Program-made: the position numbers and the translations under genes
The notes under the pieces: generated by a model
Databases searched by the model: none
The model's input: the letters and a program-made list of their open reading frames with translations, nothing else
Told to the model about the DNA's origin: nothing
DNA from: Druceiella hillmani
Lineage: Eukaryota > Arthropoda > Insecta > Lepidoptera > Hepialidae
DNA: 64,000 bases
Direction: 5' to 3'
NCBI GenBank assembly: GCA_039881145.1
Contig: JAYKKI010000133.1
Coordinates: 3,614,501-3,678,500, forward strand
In this document: positions 40,330 through 50,750 of the stretch, piece after piece
How the letters are laid out: every line of letters begins with the position of its first letter
How positions within the stretch are numbered: position 1 is the stretch's first letter

Positions 40330-41000
40330 ACGACAAATTAATTACATAATCCTACGCACGGTAATCGATTCCTTTGAATTGTTGAAATTAAATCAGAAAA
40401 TTGTCTATTAATTTTTTCTCCATTCAAAACGTTGGTCACCCATTTTTTCTTATGTTCCATATCTTTTATATTATAAGGTCCTTGAATATCAATCAACATA
40501 GGGATGCGTGGTTTATCAATACGGAGAACCAATAATCAAATTAAACTTTTAGTTATTTGTTTCCCATTTTTGGTTTCCAAAAATGGTCATCTTGGTGAAT
40601 ACTATGAACTTTAATAGTTATATTTTTCTCAAATCAGATACGAAGCATTTAGATGTTTTCGTGGGTAATATGAAGCTAACTTTTTAGTTGGTAATACCAA
40701 ATTTAAATACAATTAATTACGTAATTATCAATATGGTCCGCCGAATTTTCAAAACTGATTAAAGCATCGTCTAAAGTTAGAATGGCAAAAGATGAAGGAC
40801 ATTTTATTTCCATTATACTATCTGCGTACTTGCCATCGGGTGTAATTCCGGAGATATTTAAATAATAATTAACGCTATCTAAAAGGTTATTCTCGATTAT
40901 TTCAATAATTATGATAATTTTGAAGAAGAGCTTCAATGTTTTTGCAATGCTATCTAAAAGGAAATTATGCAAATTAAACATATACATTGTCACATTTAGG
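40330..41000 (-). pseudogene. YqaJ-type recombinase/exonuclease domain, pseudogene
   Basis: Minus strand. I-T-P-D-G-K-Y-A-D-S-I-M-E-I-K-C-P carries the two hallmarks of the YqaJ/lambda-exonuclease nuclease core: the P-D-G aspartate (40,832-40,840) and the E-x-K motif (40,802-40,810). Downstream come D-D-H-F-W-K-P-K-M (about 40,565-40,605) and K-P-R-I-P-M followed by a P-Y-N-I segment (40,440-40,530). These match the usual order after the nuclease core (an F-W pair, then a basic R-x-P segment) in the multicopy arthropod proteins of this type, which are generally mobile-element-borne. Stops and frame changes lie between the segments. Pieces begin after CTTTTAG-like acceptors, so introns or retained signals are possible. 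The N-terminal half is missing. Confidence 0.65.
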
Positions 41001-41228
41001 AAAAAAATTTTTTTTTTCCGGGCCATTAAATTAATTATATTTTTTTTATTCATTCAATTTAAAGAAACAAGAATTTTAAATCCAATTGAATTAATTATTG
41101 TGTCAAAAATATTTTATTAATAGCTATGCTTAGAAAAAAATATTATTTGCTTAAACGTGACGTGTATATAATTAATTTGCATAATTTTCTCTTAGATAGC
41201 ATAGCAAAAAAATTGAGGCATTTCTTTT
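40920..41228. repeat. Inverted repeat at the 5' side of the YqaJ relic
   Basis: 40,920-41,000 (minus) and 41,155-41,228 (plus) are about 80% identical. Both read TTAATTTGCATAATTT, then a pyrimidine-rich tract with TTAG, then ATAGCAT. The repeated part looks like an intron end plus exon start. It is either an inverted duplication of the nuclease gene or the inner ends of two head-to-head copies. Confidence 0.7.
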
Positions 41229-41834
41229 CTTTTTACTTAATTATTCAAGTCTGGACGCATATGTATAAGACTATGAAAAGTTACATGAAGTTATATTTTA
41301 AGTCTTGTTCCATTGAGGTTAAATGAAGCTATCAAATGTTGTTACATCAAATGTAACAAAAATTACATTCTGACAACGGTGGACAGAACAATAGACGAAA
41401 GAGGCCAGCGCAAATTATTTTGGAGCCACCCATTTTTTTAATACACTTTTCGGCGGGAAATTAATAAATTTTGCAAAAAGTTCACAACAGTGGTGGGAAA
41501 ATGCAAGTGCAATGTATAATATATTGAATTTCTTAATAATTATCTATATCTTGAAAATTGACATAATTTATTGCCATTTTCAAAACTATATGTCTATTCT
41601 TTGGATTGCACGTTATACATTTTACTATTTTTAAATGTATAGTAATTTGCGCCTAATATCCCGAAATGCAACTGATATTTTAGCCGCATAGGATTCTACC
41701 TGTCCTAGAAATATGGTGCCATATATTGCAAGAAATATACGTCATCATTTTGCATTTCAAAAAATGTTGCAAAGCTGGAATTTAGTAATCAATCTGTGTA
41801 ATGAGTTGGAAGTTTTCTAACCCGCCTTCTTTTG

Positions 41835-41835
<1 letters not shown>

Positions 41836-41924
<89 letters not shown>
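41836..41924. repeat. TA microsatellite
   Basis: Nearly 90 bp of TA repeat with a single C interruption. Confidence 0.95.
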
Positions 41925-41929
<5 letters not shown>

Positions 41930-42718
41930 TAAAAAATATGCTAGTAATCGTAATCGTATGATAGTCGTATTTTTCTTATGTTGAATTAACTTGATGTATC
42001 TTAATATTAATCAATAAAATTTGCACCTATCATTGCGACAAAAATGTCATAGGGCATTATTAAATATTACAAAGGATAAAAGTAAACTATACAGAAATAA
42101 CGTCAACACCTCCTCGCCCACAGCCCAAAGGCGACTGAGCTAGAAATGGTTTCTGAGCCATTATAAAACATTAACAAACGACGCGAAGCGATCCGATTTC
42201 ATACATTTATGTGTAAAAATTGCGCAAGGCAAATGAATAATTATTTCAGAAAGTTTACGTGAATTTTAGGAAAAATCCAGTTTATGAGATTTTTGTTTCC
42301 TTTATGTTATTTATTACTTTAGAAACCTCTAAACCATCTAGACATTTTCAAAATAATATAAGACGCCCATGAACCGAAAGTATTTTTGTGCGTTTTCTGT
42401 GATATTTCCCCATAGATTTCTGAACTGATTTTAGAGATATTATTTAATGAAAAACCGTATAAATGTTAGTTAACAATAATATTGGTATGGTAATTAAGGA
42501 TGAGGAGAGATGCGAAATTCGTAATAAAATCATTGATATAATTATTATAAATATTTTGTTCGGTTTATGCTGTAGGTAACTCACATATTTTTCTACGTCT
42601 ATTTTTCTTGTTATTACATTTATTGCAATTTAAGTTTGATAGCCTGTGAAATGTGAAAAACTTAACTTTTCAGGAAAAACAAAGGACTAACATCCAATAA
42701 CAATACAAAAATTGTGCA

Positions 42719-42995
42719 CAATTAAATGAAACTACGTGAGGTAGTATTATTTATACTTTCTTTAATTTCTTTAACAACGACCTAGGTTTCGTTGTATTAC
42801 AACATCTTCAGGTGGGATATTAGCAAAGATTCTTTACTAATATCTTTGCTAATATCCCACCTGAAGATGTTGTAATACAACGAAACCTAGGTCGTGGTTA
42901 AAGAAATTAAAGAAAGTAGAAATAATACTACATCACGTAGTTTCATTTAATTGTGAATAATGAATTTCTACAAAATTAACGCCAAATATATTCAT
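42719..42995. mobile_element. Foldback element copy P2 (best-preserved hammerhead-like copy)
   Basis: The inverted arms are complete to the centre (about 42,831-42,841). The asymmetric tail is on the right. The plus-strand motif lies at 42,857-42,897 and the minus-strand motif at 42,775-42,815. Both have CTGAAGA, a GTTGT/ACAAC stem with loop AAT, GAAACC, TA, GGTC. The plus copy also has a 4-bp CCAC/GTGG outer stem. A roughly 100-bp sequence is directly repeated on both sides of the element (about 42,475-42,575 and 43,100-43,195). Confidence 0.9.
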
Positions 42996-43428
42996 GAAAA
43001 ATTGTGAGGAATTAGGAATATCTTGTGATGTTAATAGATAAATATTTGTTTTTATAACTGAGTGAAAATCTGTATTAATTCATAAGCATTAGTATACAGT
43101 AATATTAGTATAGTCATTAAGGATGAGGAAAAATGCGTGAATCTTATTAAAGTCATTGATATAATTATTATGAATTATTTGGTTCGTGTTTACCCTTTGA
43201 TTTAAATTATCGCCACAACAACTTATTACATATACATTTTATAGTTAATCACCGTAAATTATACTTTGATGTTAATTTCCTTTACAAAATAATGAAATAT
43301 ATAATAACATTCTACCACCCAGATCTTTGACCAAAATTTCAAAGAGGATAAACTATTAGTGCAAATAACTTTATCGCAATCTCAAACTGTAGTAGCTAAT
43401 ATTATTAGAAAGATATTAATTAGTAACT

Positions 43429-44012
43429 AGCTGACCCGTGCGAAGTCTTCGCACTATATCGCCATCTAGCGTGTTCCAAGTATACAATTTGGCTAAGATA
43501 TTTGATATGTCGCCCACAGATGGCGCTCATGAAAATTGTTATAAAAATTAATTTTTTTATTAACAAAAACATTTTTTTCGAATTTTTTTATATTTTTCGC
43601 CCAAAGTAGAAAACATAAGCTTTAAGTGGGTATTTTTTTTATTTTTTTTGATGCAGTAGTTAAAGAGATCGAGCCGCTCGACCAAAAAACACATTTTAGA
43701 AATAATATATTTAGATTAATAGTATTAGCTGACCAGTGCGAAGTCTTCGCACTATATCGCCATCTAGCGTGTTCCAAGTATACAATTTGGCTAAGATATT
43801 TGATGTGTCGCCCACAGATGGCGCTCATGCCAATTGTTATAAAAATTAATTTTTTTATTAACAAAAATATTTTTTTCGAATTTTTTTATATTTTTCGCCG
43901 AAAGTAGAAAACATAAGCTTTAAGTGGGTATTTTTTTATTTTTTTTGGTGCAGTAGTTAAAGAGTTCGAGCCGCTCGCCAAAAAACACCTTTTAGAAATA
44001 ATAATTAAATAG
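43429..44012 (+). mobile_element. Tandem pair of LINE/SINE 3' ends, period 299 bp
   Basis: Copy 1 runs 43,429-43,727 and copy 2 runs 43,728 to about 44,012, each starting AGCTGACC. Both contain CTTCGCACTATATCGCCATC, an AGATGGCGCTCATG segment complementary to it, a T-rich middle, a GAGCCGCTCG segment and an AAACAC, AGAAATAATA end. This layout looks like a 3' terminal repeat of a non-LTR element. Copies differ at only a few bases, so the tandem arrangement is recent or was made in one insertion. Spurious open frames run through it on both strands. Confidence 0.7.
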
Positions 44013-44858
44013 TATTTAAACCAGTAAGTGGCATTAATCTTTCAATGCATTGGATTAGTCTTTATTTTCTTTTCCTTCGGAAGGAAATAGATTACAGAAA
44101 TGTCGAATTGAATTCGAATTAAAATATTTTAATTTTCAGTACTATATTCTGCATTTTATGCAAATATAATCTAAAGAAGTAAAGATTTGAATTTTAAACA
44201 AGAGATAAAAAATATGTAAAACATTAAAAAAGTTAGGAGTAGTGCTTCAGAGCTTTATTCTGGAAAGGTGGTAATATGTGAGCATAAATCGTATCAAAAC
44301 GTTTCTTAATATTCTTTAATATATTTCTCAGTATTATGAAAATTTATTACTGTGATAATGCGCAACCTGTTGAGGAAACGCAAATATACTCTATACTTCG
44401 CACGTGCTAAGCGAAATCTCTGCACATGAAAGGTACGTAACTTCCATAGAAGAGATAATTTATCCTCTTTCATACTATGTCTCCACGTCATAGTGCTTGG
44501 GTAAATTAACTAATTAGCTTTATAAAAAATTATAAGTGTACTTACGTATGAATACGTTACCACTCCGTTAGGATTCCGCTTTTGTGACTACTTTATATAA
44601 ATCAGCAAGGCTATATTATATACTCTGTGTACTCTGACACTAAAACAAATATAATGTTTGCCAAATATGCCCTGAGACTATTATATTATTGAATATAATA
44701 TTTTGATGATACGGTTGTGCATAAATATTGTAACTGTACAAACGAACTACGTCGATTGACAATAACATTACAAAAAATCATTTTGAAAATAACAAGAGGC
44801 TTTACAGGCATACACGAAAATTAAATAATAAGACACGGTTCCAATAAGAACAGTTGAA

Positions 44859-45245
44859 TGTTGACACGCGCTGTGCAATATCTGCCTAAACAACATGCTG
44901 CTATCAAATCGCGACAGCCATGTCGAACAGCTATCGCCATGTGAAGTGATCGTCTCGGAGTACCGATCTGCGTGCTTCAGGACTTGATGGCGGCCTGCTG
45001 CTTAGGACGGCTGCTCAGATGCAAGTATCGCACATCTTATATCGACGCTCGACTGTTATTATCGGAACTGTATCTTATTGGTTGATTCCCAGGTATACGT
45101 GCGAAATCATATTTTTTGTTCAGAATGATTTCATGCTATTTGATTATCAGCCGGTGTTGGTATGTAAGTGTAACTGCACTATTTGCAGAATAAACAAATT
45201 AAATTAAACAACTTATTTACCGTTTCGTCATCTGCACAGATTACA
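44859..45245. other. GC-richer island, unidentified (possible solo LTR)
   Basis: The island begins TGTTGACACGCGCTGTG, stays compositionally distinct for about 200 bp and runs into an AATAAA-like signal near 45,190. It ends near ATCTGCACAG. TG at the start and CA near the end would suit a solo LTR, but I find no matching 4-6 bp target duplication. No coding signature is seen. Confidence 0.3.
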
Positions 45246-45249
45246 TGCA

Positions 45250-47900
45250 TTTACTTATTACTGTTTATCTACATTCAACGCACCCCTGTACAGAGGTATT
45301 AAGATACACATATATACATATGGTAGAAAACATGAGATTAAAAATAATTTATAAACGAACTACTGAGTATGTCCCTTTTGGCTGGAGGTATCTGCTTCAC
45401 AATTATCATTACGAAAAATCGTGAAAAAACCTGCAGCTATCGGATCAAATATTTTAAAATTAATGTTATCTATCAACTGTAATTCCACTAATTAAGATAT
45501 TATTACAACAAAAGTATAACATCACTTAATCTATGTGGAACTTAAACCTATGATCTCTTGTCATTCAACCTATAATCATATGGTAATCTAAATGGTTAAA
45601 ACGATTCCTGGATTGCCATTATAATAAAAAGTAAGCCATGCACAATTTCTTAGTCAAGATGCATTTTAAGAATCCATCATCACTGAATTTATGCCTTATC
45701 ATGTTTTAATGTTCACAGTAACTTTTAATGCAATTTAAGCTATAATATTGTTATAGATATATATAGAATTTTATCTCTTTCCAACTTGCTATTAAGGTAC
45801 CTTCACCGCCCCAATATATATATAGTCAAGACTATCAGGATTATTTACATTTCAGTAAACTTTTGACCCGTTCAATATAAGTATAGTTAACAAAAAAAAA
45901 CTGACTTTGTATAATACATTTCAAAAAAAAATTAATAAAATGAAGATGCAATAAGCAATTTGCTTTCCTTTTTTGGTAGAAAATTTTACACTTTTTTCCA
46001 GTTTACTGTGTCGATTTGCACGAAATATATCTAATAGCCCTAAAAATAGTAATTGTCGTACTTGTAGCTAAATTTATAATTTCAACGTAACGCTTTTTGG
46101 AGTAAAACTTTTTTACGTATTGTAGGGTATAAAAGTGATATAATTTTTTGAATGGCATACAAGAATTAAAATGCGAAACACTTCATAATTTGAATATATT
46201 ATATTTTTTGTGACGACCATGACAATGTAATTTATATTAAATTTCTAGAAGTATTCCGTCCTTCCTATGATGGTCCACGAAACGTAATTTTTATAATTTT
46301 TTCTTGCATAAATGGGCAAAATAATAGACCGCTTCACGTTCACGTTTCAAATTATGTTCTAAAATTTACAACTAAATATCTATTAATTATAAAAATATGA
46401 ATTCAATATCACGGAATTTTCGAGCGCCGAAATAAAAAAAAAACTTTAATATAAAATAAAATGGTTAATTAAATCTGTTCTTATACTCAAATAAAATACA
46501 TTTTAACGGAATAATATATTAATTTAACTGATCTTATTTGAACGAAGAGCGATTTTGAAATTGATTTTCGACCACCACGGTTTAAAACGACTTGAAAATA
46601 ATTTTTATTCCGGAGTCGATTCGGTTTTATAAGCAGTTCTGGAATCAATCCTTGTGCATTGTTATCTCAACTAACGGTATGTATACTACATTTGGTAAAC
46701 TATGGCATTGTTTTGAGATTCAAATTGGAATCATGACACCGTAGCCGTCATCTTATATTGTTGCTTGCATGCTTGCGTCAGTCCATCGTCATTGTTGAAA
46801 CAAATAATTATTGATTTGTAAGTTTCGAAATAAAGTATTTTAAACGAGAACTTTGGCGAAATTTCCAAATAAAACTTTTATCTAAATGAGGAAATACATT
46901 AATCATATTTATAAAAAATCAATCAACCTCATGTCATTCCACTAATATTTTTAAACCATTTCGTATCATAAGTAGCAGGCTTATTCGAGTTATGAGAGAA
47001 AAAAGTAACCTGTGCAAAATGAGCTGATAAATGGCACAAACATGGTAATACAGACAGACAGTTGTCTTTTTCTACTGCGTGCGTAAAACCTGCCAGTGAC
47101 ATACAGGTATTCAGAAAACTTTCTGGTTTCTTGCCAGATCTTCTAAGTTTATTTACCGATTTAAACTAATACCAATAAAGTTGAATTGAGAGCGAAACGA
47201 ATTACCATATTCAGGAACTTTTCAATTAAATAAAAAAACGTAATGACATATATGAAGACTTCGGTACGATTTTCTTTGAAAACACCCTTCCCTTAATTAT
47301 CCTTCCTTCTGCGATACAAATATATATAGTAGCTTTTCTTTAAAATATTTACTATTTAGAGAGTAATTTTCGTTTTCTCCATTACTCAAAGCCAAAATTA
47401 TTATTTTTTATTAACTTATAATATTTTATTAGGTATGATATTGAACAAGTATCGTTATTTTGAAAATCAGCAGATTTTGAAATCACTAACATGCAATGAG
47501 AAGAAATTAAGTAACAGCTTTATTCTACTTACAAATTTAGTTAAAATTACGCCGTTAATTACGTGTTTATTTAATGTAATATTAGTATTTACTTTTTTTA
47601 GGTACGAAATATTTAGAGCAGTCAGAATAAAACAAAAATTGACAAAAGGATTTCACTTAAAAAGCAAATGAGCGGTATAATTACGTTTTGAGTATTTATT
47701 AAAATTCTTGATGAAATGCTTTTTTTTCTTTCTTTTTTCATATTTATAAAGAAGTCACCGTTTCTAAATAAGTCCGGTTTAGTGAGCCATCCCGTAAATA
47801 CGGATTTGGTGCTTGGAAGGACAAGGATGTATACTCTTTTCTTTTTTTAGTTCGCTCTCAGTGATACCAACTACTTATTCAGTGCTTCAGGAACTGAAGT
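45250..47900. other. AT-rich sequence without recognised genes
   Basis: I see no transposon protein, hairpin family member or RNA gene. Open frames up to 78 codons (47,435-47,671) have no recognisable features. Confidence 0.45.
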
Positions 47901-47921
47901 TAGACATCAGCTATATAAGCG

Positions 47922-48290
47922 TAAAATAATAAGAATTATGTTTATTTCGGTATTCGTTGTAGAACTGCGCAAAATAATAAGAATTATGTTTATTTCGGTA
48001 TTCGTTGTAGAACTGCGCAAAATAATAAGAATTATGTTTATTTCGGTATTCGTTGTAGAACTGCGCAAAATAATAAGAATTATGTTTATTTCGGTATTCG
48101 TTGTAGAACTGCGCAAAATAATAAGAATTATGTTTATTTCGGTATTCGTTGTAGAACTGCGCAAAATAATAAGAATTATGTTTATTTCGGTATTCGTTGT
48201 AGAACTGCGCAAAATAATAAGAATTATGTTTATTTCGGTATTCGTTATAGAACCGCGTAAAATAATAAGAATTTTGTGTATTTTAGAATT
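47922..48290. repeat. 48-bp minisatellite, about 7.5 copies
   Basis: Near-identical 48-bp units start at 47,938 and every 48 bp to 48,226, with the last unit and a half diverged. Because 48 is a multiple of three and the unit lacks stops in two frames, both strands show open frames of 120-128 codons with a 16-residue repeat (M-F-I-S-V-F-V-V-E-L-R-K-I-I-R-I on the plus strand). There is no flanking exon or start context to suggest real coding. Confidence 0.95.
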
Positions 48291-48299
48291 CAATACCTA

Positions 48300-50000
48300 A
48301 CAATTTCATTTAAGTTTAAAAGAGTCTGTATATCAAAAGGAAAAAAAACCGAATCCCTATAAAATGATTTACGAACAGTCTGCCCAAAGGTTAAAGTTGT
48401 TTTTCTCAGAAAGCATATTATGCAAAAAGTTTTAATTAGGCGTACCGTTAAAGGGTATTTAACTCGCATGTAAAATCAAAATATTCACATAGAATTCGAA
48501 TACATTTCCATTATTAGGAAAAATTAAGTTAAAATTTATCAAAATGTTTATGCTTTATCAAAATTTTTATTTTGATTTTAATATGGGCCAATATAATTAA
48601 ACATTGAAAAAATGTTTACGGACATAGAGGTAAAAATAAAAAAAAAGGAATTTATCCAATAAAATAAAAATAAAGCAATCGTGTCAAAATGTGGCTAGTC
48701 TATGTTTTTTTATTTCTTACTTTTATATTTTGGATGTAAAAGTTCTCTCCTAAATTATTAAATTCTAAGTACAAAAGGAACTGTCAATATTTCACAATTT
48801 TAGATGAAATACTCGTATTGGTTTGCAAAATGTGGCCTTAAGGTTTTTAAAGGTTGGCGCCAAGTGATGTTTTCAAAATCTATATTATTAAGGTCACCCA
48901 AATAAGAAATATATGTTGACGAAAATTTCCAGACTTCAGTTAACTTATGATAAACAAAGAAACAGTTTATCTTTAGAGTAAACTTCGTTAAAGGCGAATC
49001 GTGTATTTTTTGTTGTCGGTTCCTTCAGAGATCTTCTGCTTAGATAAAGTTCCTTTTATCCTTGATTTTTTTCTTAATAACCTTCTTATCTACAACACGT
49101 GCAACATTTTCAGGATTCTGTCCATTACTTTTTCAACTTTCAATTGAAATGTCGCTTTTATTTCTGCTGGCAACATTCGTTCTTTTCCCCAGTGTCCCCT
49201 ATTCGTTTTTTTCGTATGTTCCGTTAAAAGCTTTGTTAAGCTTGAAGTTTTTTGTATGGAATTATACGGAGCCCAATTAGTCAGAGCTTTCTGAAATGCA
49301 AAATGAGAAAACATGAGAGTATTTTATAGGGAGTTGTCTCGCTTACCAATGTCTCTATGTGGTAGTTTATACAGAGATTTATGAAAGCTGAATAAAATAA
49401 ACTTGTCAAATTCAAGTAGAATTTTCACTATGATGATTCATTACACACTTAAATATATATATATAATTTTACTATAATATTATATATTAAACTGTTCACA
49501 AATATTTATTTTATTTTCACTACATAAATAATATTACCTTGTATGGCTTCCATAGGCTTAAAATATAGTATATATATTGAAAATAATCAAATTTTAAAAA
49601 TATTACAATAACTTAATTCGAACTATGGGAAGTTTTCGTATAGGGAAATTTCACATTTGGGAAAGATGGCACTGAACATAGTGTACAAAGAAATGTTTTA
49701 GACACTATATTTATTTACCATACAATATACTCGTGCTAGTATAGAGACGAGACATTTTCCCTTTTCATTATATCCATAATAATTAACTAATGCTACTAAA
49801 TTAATATCATAATAATCTAAAAGAACTCGAGCAAGGCTTATTTCTTATTTAACCTACAAGGTCAACTCTTATAAAATATTGCAAGTTTACTGTGTTCTAT
49901 TACATTATTGACTGTTTCCTATACTTTGATGAAGCAATATACAAAAATTCTAATTGTCAAATATTCTAAAGGCATGCAATTAGTGGTCAGGTGTATTGGT
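48300..50000. other. AT-rich sequence without recognised genes
   Basis: Short overlapping frames on both strands at 49,060-49,315 are the longest. Neither has a recognisable motif. Nothing else is seen. Confidence 0.45.
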
Positions 50001-50001
50001 A

Positions 50002-50230
50002 ATACTTATCTATTAATACAATGTCGGTACATTTTCTATCCACTTGAACAAAAGATGATGACAATGAAATATTATATGAATACCATGTTTCCTTTCTTTT
50101 ATTGTTTGAATATTTAGTGATACTTATCTATTAATACAATGTCGGTACATTTTCTGTCCACGTGAACAAAGAATGACGTCAATGGAATATTATATAAATA
50201 CCATGTTTCCTTTTTTTATTGTTTGAAATA
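50002..50230. repeat. Tandem duplication, period 118 bp
   Basis: 50,002-50,119 is repeated at 50,120-50,230 with a handful of substitutions. Both copies contain CAATGTCGGTACATTTTCT and ATACCATGTTTCC. Confidence 0.9.
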
Positions 50231-50750
50231 AAATATTATCGTTTATTAAGTAAAGAGGTCTTGTTTTATTTCGCTTATTATACCCTATTACGTTTCAAAG
50301 TTTAGTTAATTGACACGGAATATTTCAGCTATTAATTAGCACGGAGCATTACCGCAATACGTAGTGTATATAACAGGAAATGAAATAATGGTCTTTCTGA
50401 GAATCATGAGAATCATGAAGATGGAAGTTTTTAGTGAAAACAACATGTAAAAAAGGAGTTTAAATGACTGAACACTTTTTTTTACTCTAACCCCATGATT
50501 TCATAATAATAAAATGATTTTTTTATTACAAACTTTGTAAATTCAGGCTCAAAAATCAACAAAAAACATTTTCCATTAACACTGCTATTTGTATCTTAAA
50601 AAAGTCCAGTCTGTCTCTCTTTTGTAAATATGAGAAATTATTTATTTAGTTTCGATGATTCTCATAACAATAGTGAAGAAAATTAAGATTCGCTTGAGAT
50701 TATCTTAATTCAAGTTTCATGACTACGACTTTTGTTAAAAAAAATAATGA

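Noticed and set aside
44859..45245. Solo LTR
   Set aside because: TG and CA ends fit, but no 4-6 bp target duplication, primer site or internal sequence. Kept only as an unidentified island.
47922..48290. CRISPR-like array
   Set aside because: Units are contiguous tandem copies with no unique spacers, and the genome is eukaryotic.
47907..48300. Repeat proteins of 120-128 residues on both strands
   Set aside because: They are products of a 48-bp minisatellite, with no start context, neighbouring exon or codon bias.
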